NCBI GenBank assembly: GCA_021155965.1
Contig: JAJNBJ010000023.1
Coordinates: forward strand, 1-62,956
Direction of reading: 5' to 3'
Length of the DNA: 62,956 nucleotides
Source of the DNA: Flavipsychrobacter sp.
GTDB lineage: Bacteria > Bacteroidota > Bacteroidia > Chitinophagales > Chitinophagaceae
Shown here: positions 1 to 8,501 of the stretch, piece after piece
How positions within the stretch are numbered: the first letter of the stretch is position 1
How the letters are laid out: every line of letters begins with the position of its first letter
Translations under genes and position numbers: made by a program
The notes under the pieces: model-generated
Databases searched by the model: none
Seen by the model: the letters and a program-made list of their open reading frames with translations, nothing else
What the model was told of the DNA's origin: nothing

Positions 1-204
1 ACACGCCGTTACTTTCAAAGGATTTTTAATAAAATTGTTGATGTTTATTATGGCTACAACCTTGAATAAACTGACAGACTAACTAGCAACTTGAGTTAAT
101 TAATATAATCTGTTTCATATTTTTCGGTTTATACTGTTTATTTCAAAAGTATAGATTTTTATTTGACTGTAATAGTGTGGGGTAATTCTTGTATGGGAAT
201 ACAC

Positions 205-270
205 TTAATACGCCCTCGCAAACAACACTCGCTCCTTCGAAGGTTTGCCTGTAAGCACGCACTTGCCTTC
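205..270 (-). pseudogene. Orphan copy of the proS 3' end
   Basis: Directly after the hicA stop codon the minus strand reads 21 codons plus TAA that translate to exactly the last 21 residues of the ProS encoded at 764-2242 (EGKCVLTGK ... LFARAY). About half of the codons differ from the full-length gene and every difference is synonymous, for example CTA/TTG, AGA/CGA and TCT/TCG. There is no start codon and no upstream body, so this is a remnant and not a gene. The all-synonymous divergence says the fragment evolved as part of a working proS before being cut off, rather than arising by recent duplication. Confidence 0.85.
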
Positions 271-498
271 TTACTTAAGCATTTGCTGGTATTCTTCGGG
301 AGTAAGTTCCACTTGTTTCAAAATTTCACGAATTAACGGCTGTCCGAGGTCTTCATGCCCATGATGGGGTATCGTAGTATATCTTCCGTCATCGTGCCTG
401 TAAAAGCGGTGGCTGCCTTTTTGCCGAACTATCTTGAAACCAAGTTTTAAAAGTATCTTTTCGAGATTTTTGGCATCAGTTACCGGAAGTTTACTCAT
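271..498 (-). CDS. hicA: HicA-type mRNA interferase toxin
   Basis: This 75-residue protein has the compact double-stranded-RNA-binding fold signature of HicA/YcfA toxins. LxxLGF..VRQKGSHRFYRH contains the catalytic histidine (His30), and a conserved TIPHHGHEDL segment follows. HicA toxins are ribosome-independent mRNA interferases neutralised by HicB. Its ATG overlaps the stop of the upstream hicB by 4 nt (ATGA), so the two are translationally coupled. The order is antitoxin first, toxin second. The module lies between proS and an orphan proS 3' end, which suggests horizontal acquisition. Confidence 0.9.
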   Translation of the reverse strand: MSKLPVTDAKNLEKILLKLGFKIVRQKGSHRFYRHDDGRYTTIPHHGHEDLGQPLIREILKQVELTPEEYQQMLK

Positions 499-722
499 AT
501 ATCGACAGCTATTTGCTGAACACCAACAAATTCAGGTAATGCTGCAATCTCTTCGGCGCTTAACTCCTCAAGGCACAACTCAATAACTTCTTTCAGGTTT
601 ATTTGCAACTGGTCAAGGCTTTTAGCCTGCGTATGAGCGCCAGGTAATGCCGGAACATAAGCTACATATACGCCTGTCTCCCTGTCGCGCTCTATTTGTG
701 CTGAAAACTGGTAATGGTTCAT
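495..722 (-). CDS. hicB: HicB-type antitoxin
   Basis: This 75-residue protein is a partial RNase H-fold HicB. It contains the family pattern Y.A.IERD.ETGVYVAYVPALPGAHTQ followed by the helix LDQLQINLKEVIELCLEE. It should bind and block the HicA encoded just downstream. It is short and shows no clear C-terminal ribbon-helix-helix or HTH domain, so DNA-binding autoregulation is not evident. It starts at an ATG 42 nt downstream of the proS stop on the same strand, so read-through from proS is possible. Confidence 0.88.
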   Translation of the reverse strand: MNHYQFSAQIERDRETGVYVAYVPALPGAHTQAKSLDQLQINLKEVIELCLEELSAEEIAALPEFVGVQQIAVDI

Positions 723-763
723 AAATCAAATTTACAAAATATTGCCGAAAAGTAGATCAGCGA

Positions 764-2242
764 TCAATATGCCCTCGCAAATAGCACTCTCTCTTTAGAT
801 GGTTTGCCGGTAAGCACACATTTGCCCTCTTCCTGCTCATTATTCAGCGGTATGCAGCGGATGGTAGCTTTGGTGAGCTCTTTTATTTTTTCTTCGGTTT
901 CGGGGGTGCCATCCCAGTGTGCAGATACGAAGCCTGCTTTTTCATCGAGTGTTTTTACAAAGTTGTCCCATGTATCCACTTTGGTGGTGTTCTCTGTGCG
1001 GAACTGCAATGCCTTTTGGTACATATTACTTTGTATATCTGCAAGCAGTTGCGTGATGTGTGCGGCAAGGCCATCGAGCGATACGCTTGATTTTTCCTTG
1101 GTATCGCGGCGGGCAACTTCGGCTACGTTGTTCTCAAGGTCGCGCGCGCCGAGGGCTACGCGCACGGGTACGCCTTTCAGCTCGTACTCTGCAAACTTCC
1201 AGCCTGAACGGGTGTTATCGTCATCGTCAAATTTCACCCTTATGCCGCTTGCACGCAGTGTGCCGGTGAGGTCTTCCAATACCTTGCGGATCTTTGCCTG
1301 TGCCTCGGGGTCTTTGTTGAAGATGGGTACTATAACTACCTGCAACGGTGCTATTTTAGGCGGCAGTATAAGGCCATCATCATCGCTGTGTGCCATTACC
1401 AGTGCGCCCACCAGGCGAGTAGATACCCCCCATGATGTTGCCCATACATAGTCATAATTATTGCTCTTATCCTGGAACTTCACATCGAATGCCTTGGCAA
1501 AATTCTGCCCAAGGAAGTGTGATGTGCCAGCCTGCAGTGCTTTGCCATCCTGCATCAGCGCTTCGATACAATAAGTATCTTCAGCGCCTGCAAAACGTTC
1601 GTTAGCTGTCTTTACGCCGCGTACTACGGGCAATGCCATGTACTCCTCGGCAAATGTGGCGTAGACTTCCAGCATCTTTTCTGTTTCCTCTATGGCTTCC
1701 TCGCGTGTAGCATGTGCGGTATGGCCTTCCTGCCAAAGGAATTCAGTAGTGCGCAGGAACAGGCGCGTGCGCATCTCCCAGCGCACTACATTGGCCCATT
1801 GGTTAATGAGCAGTGGCAGGTCGCGGTAAGATTGTATCCAGTCTTTGTAGGTATTCCAGATAATGGTCTCAGATGTAGGACGAACGATCAATTCTTCTTC
1901 CAGTTTTGCATCGGGGTCCACTATCACGCCACCACCGTTAGGATCGTTCTTCAGGCGGTAGTGGGTCACAACGGCGCACTCTTTGGCAAAGCCCTCTACG
2001 TGGGCTGCTTCTTTACTCAAAAAACTCTTGGGTATGAATAACGGGAAGTATGCATTCTGGTGGCCTGTTTCTTTGAACATGCGATCCAACTGGTCGCGCA
2101 TATGCTCCCATAAGGCATAGCCATGGGGTTTAATTACCATGCAACCTTTTACGGCTGAATAGTCGGCTAAACCGCTTTTTAAAACGAGGTCGTTATACCA
2201 CTGGGCATAATCATCTTTCCGATTTGTTAAAATTTTCGACAT
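764..2242 (-). CDS. proS: Prolyl-tRNA synthetase (archaeal/eukaryotic-like short form)
   Basis: Class II aminoacyl-tRNA synthetase that charges tRNA-Pro, about 492 residues. It is the short type without the bacterial editing insertion. Visible family blocks are the N-terminal [14 protein letters not shown], motif 2 ([22 protein letters not shown]), the TSHFLGQNF block, an anticodon-binding domain (VVIVPIF), and a C-terminal domain that ends in the family's typical terminal Tyr. The start was set at the ATG at 2242 ([12 protein letters not shown]). A further in-frame ATG 24 nt upstream would add eight residues that do not look like the family. The last 21 codons are repeated beyond hicA at 205-270. 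Confidence 0.95.
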   Translation of the reverse strand: MSKILTNRKDDYAQWYNDLVLKSGLADYSAVKGCMVIKPHGYALWEHMRDQLDRMFKETGHQNAYFPLFIPKSFLSKEAAHVEGFAKECAVVTHYRLKNDPNGGGVIVDPDAKLEEELIVRPTSETIIWNTYKDWIQSYRDLPLLINQWANVVRWEMRTRLFLRTTEFLWQEGHTAHATREEAIEETEKMLEVYATFAEEYMALPVVRGVKTANERFAGAEDTYCIEALMQDGKALQAGTSHFLGQNFAKAFDVKFQDKSNNYDYVWATSWGVSTRLVGALVMAHSDDDGLILPPKIAPLQVVIVPIFNKDPEAQAKIRKVLEDLTGTLRASGIRVKFDDDDNTRSGWKFAEYELKGVPVRVALGARDLENNVAEVARRDTKEKSSVSLDGLAAHITQLLADIQSNMYQKALQFRTENTTKVDTWDNFVKTLDEKAGFVSAHWDGTPETEEKIKELTKATIRCIPLNNEQEEGKCVLTGKPSKERVLFARAY

Positions 2243-2327
2243 AAATAAACTTCGGGCTCTTTGCACCGTCTAAAGTGTTGCAAATGTAGTAATTTCACTA
2301 TGCTTTTTCACGTTTAAACTACCAGGA

Positions 2328-3569
2328 ATGAAACGTCTCATATTAATCGGTTTGCTACTCTCAGGTATTGGTGCGGCTTCATATGCCCAGGTTGATGATA
2401 TATATGCCACGGGTAACGACCAGCGAGGCAAAACAGACAGTAATGCAAATAAATATGCTTACAACGATCAGCCGCAGGATGATGGCGATTACCAGAGCTA
2501 TATAGATGGCGATGATTATATTGATTATGATGACGACTATTCATATGCAACCCGCATAAACCGTTTCGATTATGGATTTTACAATATGGGCTATTACAGC
2601 GCATTCTATAATCCATATTGGTATGACCCATATTGGTATGGGTACGGATATGGTGGTGGCTGGGGAATGGGTTGGGGCCGCCCGTACTATGGTATGTCAT
2701 TCGGCTATGGTTATGGCCCGTACTGGAGTTCTGCATGGGGCTGGAATACATGGTATGGCTACTCAGGTTTCAATAGCTGCTACAACTATCCATATTATGC
2801 CGGTGGCTGGTATGGCAACTGCTACGGCGGATACTGGAACAGCTATTATGCAGGTGTAGACCGGCGTTATTATACCAATAGCAGGGCTGTTAGCTATGGT
2901 CCCCGCCAAAACATGGGCAACAGGGTAGGTTACCGCCTTGCATCAACAGGTGTGAGGCAAACCAACACTTACAACCAGATAGGTTTGAGAACAGCACCAG
3001 GCAATACCGGCAGGCAAAACAACCGTGGTGTATATAACGGTGGAAGGAATAATGTAACAGCAGAGCGCGGCAATACGTACGATAACCGCTCCAGGGGCTA
3101 TAATGAGAACAGAAGGATAGCTGAGCGGGGCAATACTTATGATAACCGCTCCAGGGGTTATAGTGATCCCGGAGGCAGGACGTGGAACCGCGAAAACCGG
3201 GTGCGTAATTTTATGCGTGGCGGCGACCGCAGCCAGAATTATGCTAACCCTGGTAACAACGGCGAAGCACGTAACTACAGCAGGGGTAGCCGTGATTTTG
3301 GCCGTGCGCGTGGTAACGATAATAGTTATGGCCCTGCAAGAAGTAATGGCAGCAGCCCAAGAGGGGGCGGTGAGTACCGTGCCCGTGACAATGGTGGCAA
3401 CCGTGGAAACTGGGGCGGCGGAGACCGTTCTGGCGGTGGCGGACGTAGCTGGGGTGGTGGAGACCAATCCGGCGGGCGCAGCTGGGGTGGCGGCGGCCAC
3501 TCGGGTGGTGGCGGAGACCGTTCTGGTGGCGGCGGTGGTGGTGGTAGCCGTGGCGGAGGCCGCAGGTAG
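2328..3569 (+). CDS. Secreted Tyr/Gly-rich low-complexity protein
   Basis: 413 residues with a clear signal peptide (hydrophobic core ILIGLLLSGIGAASYA, cleavage before Q). An acidic Asp/Tyr segment follows (about 35-70), then a Tyr/Gly/Trp-rich region (about 80-180), an Arg/Asn/Gly region containing two near-identical units around AERGNTYDNRSRGY (about 250-280), and a Gly/Ser/Arg tail with (S)GGGG and RSWGGGD repeats. No catalytic domain is recognisable. Such proteins in Bacteroidota are exported and may form surface or matrix material, but the function is unknown. It is divergent from proS. The long antisense ORFs here are products of the repetitive base composition. Confidence 0.8.
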   Translation: MKRLILIGLLLSGIGAASYAQVDDIYATGNDQRGKTDSNANKYAYNDQPQDDGDYQSYIDGDDYIDYDDDYSYATRINRFDYGFYNMGYYSAFYNPYWYDPYWYGYGYGGGWGMGWGRPYYGMSFGYGYGPYWSSAWGWNTWYGYSGFNSCYNYPYYAGGWYGNCYGGYWNSYYAGVDRRYYTNSRAVSYGPRQNMGNRVGYRLASTGVRQTNTYNQIGLRTAPGNTGRQNNRGVYNGGRNNVTAERGNTYDNRSRGYNENRRIAERGNTYDNRSRGYSDPGGRTWNRENRVRNFMRGGDRSQNYANPGNNGEARNYSRGSRDFGRARGNDNSYGPARSNGSSPRGGGEYRARDNGGNRGNWGGGDRSGGGGRSWGGGDQSGGRSWGGGGHSGGGGDRSGGGGGGGSRGGGRR

Positions 3570-3664
3570 TACCCTAAAGATCATCGAACACCTTTGAAAA
3601 AGGCCTTTTATAGTAAATGCTATGGCATTCTGCAGTTAATTGTCTAAAAGTAAATTGAGCATAT

Positions 3665-5218
3665 ATGCGCCTGTCTGGTTTAGTTCTTTTCTCAGCATTA
3701 ATTACTGTTCCCAGCATCGCATCAGCACAGGATGTGCGGGAAGCGTTCGACCTTTCCAATACTGCTGCACAGGGCAGCGCGAGGTCGATGGGGTTTGGTA
3801 ATACCCTTGGTTCTGTGGGCGGGGATTTTACATCGCTAAGCGTTAACCCCGCAGGGTTGGGTGTTTACCGTAGTTCTGAATTATCCATCACACCCTCATT
3901 ACGTGTCAATTCTTCTTCAAGTACCTATACCGGAATGGCAACAAGGGATATCAACACCCGCCTTAACCTGAACCATATTGCTTTCGTATTCACAAATGCA
4001 CCCAAGGGAAGGCGGTATGAAAAAAGGGACTGGAAGGCAGTATCATTTGCTTTTGGCATGAACAGGATAGCTGATTTTAACCGCAACTATACTTATTCAG
4101 GTAACAACAATACCAGTTCCGCGACGCAGGTTTTTGAAGCCGATGCAAATATGTTCCCTGATGACCCCGTTTCGATAGATGCATCAAGCGCCCCGGGTTA
4201 TATTGGCTACCAATCCTATTTGCTGAACAAAGACGGGAATGGAAATTATTATTCGATAGTACCTTTTGCAGGTGGTATTAACCAGCGCAGAAGTGTGCAG
4301 GAAAGAGGCCGGATCAATGAATATATAATTGCTTTGGCGGGTAACTATAAAGAAAAGTTATTGCTGGGTGTTACTATCGGGGTGCCTTCCGTGAAATATA
4401 ACCGCAACTCATATTATACAGAAACCATTGCAGCAAATAATACTAATAACCCGCATGATTTTAACTCATTTACCTATTCACAAGGATTGTCGATCAGTGG
4501 TTTAGGCATTAATGCAAAATTGGGGGCCATTTATAAGTTCTCAGATATGTTTCGTGCAGGTTTAGCATTTCATACGCCAACAGTCTATGGCATCAACGAT
4601 GTGTGGGACCCGAACATATCGGCAGGTGCACAGGGGCATTTAACAACACTATTATCAGGTGTTGACCTGGTTCAAAATAATTATAATTATACGGTATACA
4701 CTCCGTGGAAAGGTGTGGCAAGCGCAACGTTACTGCTTGGCAAGCGTGGGTTCATCACCGCTGACTACGAATATATTGACTACCGCAATACCTATTATTA
4801 TTTTGCTGACGGCGCCGATGCAGCGCCTTTGAATACTGAGATAGAGAAAACCTACCAGGCTGTTTCTAATTTCAGGCTTGGAGCAGAGGCGAGACTTGGT
4901 GAAGGGTTTATGGTGCGCGGGGGATTTGGTTACTATGGCGACCCATATTCTGCTTACGGAAAGGCGACCAAGCCAGCAGGGTATACTACAGAACGTATAG
5001 ACGCCAGTGTTGGTGTTGGTTTCCGGTTCGGCAATTTCTTTACTGATATTGCCTATGTGCGCAGCATGTACCAGCGTTTTGAGCAGCCATACAATGTTAT
5101 TTATAACGATGCAAACGGGATGCCGGTGGTTTTATCAGGCACGCCTGCTACTGTGCCAACAGCTACCATAGACCAAACACTCAACAACATTGCCTGGACG
5201 GTAGGGCTGAAGTTTTAA
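3665..5218 (+). CDS. Outer-membrane transport barrel, OmpP1/FadL/TodX family
   Basis: 517 residues with a signal peptide (LVLFSALITVPSIASAQ). The conserved N-terminal OmpP1/FadL hatch region follows (ARSMGFGNTLGSVGGDFTSLSVNPAGLGVYRSSELSITPS), then alternating amphipathic strands typical of a 14-strand barrel, ending in a terminal aromatic (GLKF). FadL-family porins carry hydrophobic compounds across the outer membrane. The substrate cannot be inferred here. It is convergent with ruvX, and a repeat-like hairpin lies between them. Confidence 0.85.
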   Translation: MRLSGLVLFSALITVPSIASAQDVREAFDLSNTAAQGSARSMGFGNTLGSVGGDFTSLSVNPAGLGVYRSSELSITPSLRVNSSSSTYTGMATRDINTRLNLNHIAFVFTNAPKGRRYEKRDWKAVSFAFGMNRIADFNRNYTYSGNNNTSSATQVFEADANMFPDDPVSIDASSAPGYIGYQSYLLNKDGNGNYYSIVPFAGGINQRRSVQERGRINEYIIALAGNYKEKLLLGVTIGVPSVKYNRNSYYTETIAANNTNNPHDFNSFTYSQGLSISGLGINAKLGAIYKFSDMFRAGLAFHTPTVYGINDVWDPNISAGAQGHLTTLLSGVDLVQNNYNYTVYTPWKGVASATLLLGKRGFITADYEYIDYRNTYYYFADGADAAPLNTEIEKTYQAVSNFRLGAEARLGEGFMVRGGFGYYGDPYSAYGKATKPAGYTTERIDASVGVGFRFGNFFTDIAYVRSMYQRFEQPYNVIYNDANGMPVVLSGTPATVPTATIDQTLNNIAWTVGLKF

Positions 5219-5220
5219 TG

Positions 5221-5270
5221 CCCTAAATCCCTAAAGGGACTTCCCCATGTGGGACGCTTTACGGTTTAGG
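5221..5270. repeat. Intergenic palindromic element between convergent genes
   Basis: The outer arms CCTAAA (5222-5227) and TTTAGG (5265-5270) pair. Inside are TCCC-TAAA-GGGA and a second small CCC/GGG stem. The CCCTAAATCCCTAAAGGGACTT-type core resembles a dispersed extragenic repeat I recall from other Bacteroidota genomes (recollection, not checked). It overlaps the ruvX stop codon and could end transcription from both sides. Confidence 0.4.
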
Positions 5271-5681
5271 TGAAGAATTTTGCAGGTACTCCTGGAGCAT
5301 CATAGTGGCGGCAACAGCGTCAATAAGTTCCTTTTTCTCGCGGTCTTTTTTCTTTAAGCCCATGCCCGATATTTCCCTTGATGCCATTTTTGAGCTCATA
5401 CGCTCATCTATTTTCTCTACCGGCATTTGCGGAAAAACATTGCCGAATTTGATGATGAATTTATCAACCACAGGTGTGGCATCAGTAGGGGAGTTGTCGA
5501 AATTCAGCGGGTAACCTACCAGTACTTTTTCCACCGGTTCTTCAGCTATATATTTTTTCAGGTAGCCGATGAGTTCTCCTGTATCTACGGTGCCGAGTGC
5601 TGTGGCAATTATCTGCAGGGGGTCGCTGACGGCGATGCCTGTGCGCTTTTTGCCTATGTCGAGTGAGATGATGCGTGCCAT
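5259..5681 (-). CDS. ruvX: RuvX/YqgF family Holliday-junction resolvase-like nuclease
   Basis: 140 residues, RNase H-like fold. The catalytic acidic residues are visible in SLDIGKKRTGIAVSD (Asp8), in VEKIDERMSS (Glu) and in ELIDAVAATMML (Asp). The VLVGYPLNFD block is also characteristic. The family acts in pre-16S rRNA processing and was originally annotated as a Holliday junction resolvase. The ATG overlaps the dnaG stop codon by one base (TAATG), so it is the downstream gene of a dnaG-ruvX operon. Confidence 0.92.
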   Translation of the reverse strand: MARIISLDIGKKRTGIAVSDPLQIIATALGTVDTGELIGYLKKYIAEEPVEKVLVGYPLNFDNSPTDATPVVDKFIIKFGNVFPQMPVEKIDERMSSKMASREISGMGLKKKDREKKELIDAVAATMMLQEYLQNSSPKP

Positions 5682-7621
5682 TACCTGAATTTGTTTAGAT
5701 CATAAACAACAGGCTTATGTGTTTTGGTGATATCGGCCTGCATCTCTATAAGCTCGTACAAGCTCTTCAGGAAACGGTTGATCCGTTCCGGGTCTTTTTC
5801 ATTTTTTATCTTTTCTTCCAATTTCTTCAGCATTCCCCTGATCTTTCTTAACTCATAGTAGTCAAGGCTGCTGTTGACCTGAGTTACATAGTTCATCTGT
5901 CCCTGGAGAATGTCTATATCCAGTTTGCTTTTCCAGCCGGAGCTTACTTCCTGGTTGCCATGTAGTAGTGATGCCATCCTGCTTCGTGTGGCAGGATCTG
6001 AGTGATTAGTAAAGTAATGCAGTTCCGGGGTAGCGCCAAAGCGTGTATAATGGTCGTAGTACTCCAGGAACAATTTCTGCACGTTCTGTTCTTCCAGCAG
6101 GTTAGTATCCACACGTTCCTCTATCAGCCTGGCTACCGATTCATAGCCATCGTACGGCATGTGTCCATATTCTATCAATACTTTCAGTAGTTGCCATTCC
6201 TGCTGCTCATCTTTGGCAGGTGTTTTTATCTCCTGCTCCTGCTCTATGGTCAGTGGTTCAGGTTTGGGCAGTGCTTCCTCCCGGCGCTGGTGGCGCTGCT
6301 CGGTCTCTATCCTGTCGCGGATGTATTTGTTGATGAGGTTTATCAGCCCTGCCTCGTCCACATTCAGCTTGCGTGCTGCCTCGCGTGTGTAGTGCATCTG
6401 CAGCGAGAAATCCTCTGCCTTATTGATGCGCGATATGCTCTCTGCTATCTCCTGCACCAGCTTGGAACGCTTTACAGGATCTGTACCCGCATCGTTCAGT
6501 CCTACCTGCAGGCGGAAACTGATGACATCCTGCTTATGATCTTTTATATACTCATGAAACTTTGCAGCCCCGGATTTTTGCACGTAACTGTCAGGGTCTT
6601 CACCCTCCGGCAACAGTACCAGTTGCACATTAAAACTTTGCGACAGGGCCATGTCCAGCCCGCGAAGGGCAGCTTTTATACCAGCAGAGTCGCCATCGTA
6701 AAGAATTGTGAGATTTTTTGTAAGCTGTCCTATCAGTCTCAACTGGTCTTCTGTAAGCGACGTGCCGCTGCTGGCAACCACATTTTCCACCCCTCCCTGG
6801 TGCAGCGATATAACATCGGTATAACCCTCTACCAGCAGGCATTCATCCAGTTTGCCGATAGCTGTCCGGCTCTGGTACATGCCATAGAGTACCTTACTTT
6901 TTATGTATAGCTCATTCTCAGGCGTGTTGATGTATTTGGGCGCCCTGTCGTTGCTTTTCAGTATACGCGCGCCAAAGCCGAGTATACGCCCCGTCATGCC
7001 CTGTATGGGGAATATTACCCGCCCCCGATAAACATCGTGATACGCACCATTGCGATTTTTCACAAGCCCGGCACGTTCCAGCATATCGGCGTTATAACCT
7101 TTGTTGGTGGCTGCTTTATAAAAATGGTCGCCGTTCTCAGGATTATATCCCAGCCTGAAGCGTTCTATTATTTCTTTCTGAAATCCACGCTGCTTGAAGT
7201 AAGATAAGCCGATCAGTTGGCCTTCTTCAGTATTCAGCAATGTATCATGAAAATAACCTGCCGCATATTCATTCAGTATGCGCAAGCCTTCTTCTGCAAG
7301 GTGTTTCTGCTGCTGCTCGGGTGTACGCTCAGTTTCCTCTATGGTTATTTTATAGTAATCTGCCAGCCAGCGTATAGCTTCAGGGTAGGTGAGCTTTTCA
7401 TGCTCCTGCAGAAAGGTGACCACATTGCCTGCCTTACCACAACCAAAACATTTGTAGATACCTTTTGCCGGAGACACGTTAAAGGATGGTGTCTTTTCAT
7501 TGTGGAAAGGGCAATTGGCCATATAATTCGCCCCACGCTTCTTCAGCCGCACAAACTGCCCTACAACATCTATAATGTCGGCGCGGTTCATTACTTCCTG
7601 TACAGAGGCGGGGGAGATCAT
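5681..7621 (-). CDS. dnaG: DNA primase
   Basis: 646 residues, the replicative primase making RNA primers at the fork. The N-terminal CHC2 zinc-binding domain is complete (C37, H40, C58, C61 in CPFHNEKTPSF ... YKCFGCGKAGN). It is followed by the primase core (GRVIFPIQGMTGRILGFGARIL) and the TOPRIM domain (LLVEGYTDVISLHQGG, LYDGDSAGIKAALRG). The C-terminal helicase-binding region is diverged, as usual. It is probably transcribed with ruvX. Transcription from upstream is blocked by the terminator at 7679-7701. Confidence 0.96.
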   Translation of the reverse strand: MISPASVQEVMNRADIIDVVGQFVRLKKRGANYMANCPFHNEKTPSFNVSPAKGIYKCFGCGKAGNVVTFLQEHEKLTYPEAIRWLADYYKITIEETERTPEQQQKHLAEEGLRILNEYAAGYFHDTLLNTEEGQLIGLSYFKQRGFQKEIIERFRLGYNPENGDHFYKAATNKGYNADMLERAGLVKNRNGAYHDVYRGRVIFPIQGMTGRILGFGARILKSNDRAPKYINTPENELYIKSKVLYGMYQSRTAIGKLDECLLVEGYTDVISLHQGGVENVVASSGTSLTEDQLRLIGQLTKNLTILYDGDSAGIKAALRGLDMALSQSFNVQLVLLPEGEDPDSYVQKSGAAKFHEYIKDHKQDVISFRLQVGLNDAGTDPVKRSKLVQEIAESISRINKAEDFSLQMHYTREAARKLNVDEAGLINLINKYIRDRIETEQRHQRREEALPKPEPLTIEQEQEIKTPAKDEQQEWQLLKVLIEYGHMPYDGYESVARLIEERVDTNLLEEQNVQKLFLEYYDHYTRFGATPELHYFTNHSDPATRSRMASLLHGNQEVSSGWKSKLDIDILQGQMNYVTQVNSSLDYYELRKIRGMLKKLEEKIKNEKDPERINRFLKSLYELIEMQADITKTHKPVVYDLNKFR

Positions 7622-7678
7622 CTAATGCGAAGATAAGTTGATTTATGCGGAGAATGTTTAAGAACTAAAACACATACA

Positions 7679-7701
7679 AAAACCCCGCAGAGCGGGGTTT
7701 T
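7679..7701 (-). terminator. Rho-independent terminator
   Basis: Perfect 10-bp stem AAAACCCCGC / GCGGGGTTTT with loop AGA, and T-runs available on both strands. It sits downstream of the small minus-strand gene 7726-7965 and just upstream of dnaG, so it separates the two units. Confidence 0.85.
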
Positions 7702-7725
7702 GAGAGGTTGTAAAGAACAAAATAT

Positions 7726-7965
7726 TTATTTCTTTTCTGTGTCGTCTTCTTTCTTGTCGTTGTCGTGACGGTGATTATGCACGTGGTGTATTTGTCCGTC
7801 GCCAATTGCAGAGAAATCATTGGGATCCATCTGCTGGGCTTCTTCTGTCAATTCCTCTATTTCCTCCTTTATTTCATCTACAATATGCTTTAGCCATGAT
7901 TCATGTTTCTTTGGTTCATTGCTTTCAGAACCTTCCGGCTTGGTGTATTCGTTTTCGTTTGCCAT
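7726..7965 (-). CDS. Small acidic protein of unknown function
   Basis: 79 residues, strongly charged. A predicted amphipathic/coiled segment (SWLKHIVDEIKEEIEELTEEAQQ) is followed by a His-rich stretch (HHVHNHRHDND) and a Lys/Asp tail. The His cluster might bind metal, but this is speculation. No family is recognised. It has its own terminator at 7679-7701, and its codon use looks like the neighbours. It follows another small acidic ORF (8074-8298) on the same strand. Confidence 0.6.
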   Translation of the reverse strand: MANENEYTKPEGSESNEPKKHESWLKHIVDEIKEEIEELTEEAQQMDPNDFSAIGDGQIHHVHNHRHDNDKKEDDTEKK

Positions 7966-8073
7966 AGTTGTAATAGTTAATGTTATGCAATATACGTTTT
8001 TTACAGAAAATAATAAGTTTACCCCGGCTGTTAGGGGTAACAGCCTGCCATTTACAGGTGTATGGCATTTCCC

Positions 8074-8298
8074 TTAGCGCTCTACTTCACCACCTGATAA
8101 CGGGAACTCGGTATCGAGGTCGTCGAAGAAGGATGTTTTCTCACCTTCGGCTTCCATCACATGGTCAAGGTCTTCTTCGGTCTCGCCGCCGGATAACGGA
8201 AAATCTGTATCCAGTTTGTCTAAGCCGAGGTTTTCGAACCATGTATGGCCCTCGTTTGCTTTACTTTCCGGGTTGCTTATTTGCTTCTCACTTTTCAT
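8074..8298 (-). CDS. Small acidic protein with two FPLSGGE repeats
   Basis: 74 residues. The motif LDT(D/E)FPLSGGE occurs twice (about residues 29-39 and 61-71), each preceded by an acidic segment and followed by Glu-rich sequence. There is no signal peptide or membrane segment. The exact repetition at protein level with different codons suggests selection on the motif itself. It might be a binding motif, a maturation substrate or a scaffold, and no function is known to me. It is flanked by accC upstream and the 79-residue acidic ORF downstream, on the same strand. Confidence 0.6.
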   Translation of the reverse strand: MKSEKQISNPESKANEGHTWFENLGLDKLDTDFPLSGGETEEDLDHVMEAEGEKTSFFDDLDTEFPLSGGEVER

Positions 8299-8501
8299 AA
8301 CATTACCGTTTTAAAAGCAATACAATTTACGTAATATTTTCGGGTAAATAACGTTAAATTTAATTATTTAATATTTAATAATTTTTATATAATTGATTAT
8401 GTATGTGTAGTGAAATTGATGTTCAGAAAATAAATAGCCAATATGAGCCTTTATCGCATAAAAGGTCTCAAACAAGGGCCCTTCGAATATGTAATCAATT
8501 A

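Noticed and set aside
804-1451. 215-codon plus-strand ORF over proS
   Set aside because: It lies entirely antisense to a strongly conserved synthetase, has no family features and reflects codon bias of the real gene.
2943-3584. 213-codon minus-strand ORF over the Gly-rich gene
   Set aside because: Ala/Thr/Val low-complexity mirror of GGN/GGT codons. The plus-strand product has a signal peptide and a sensible start.
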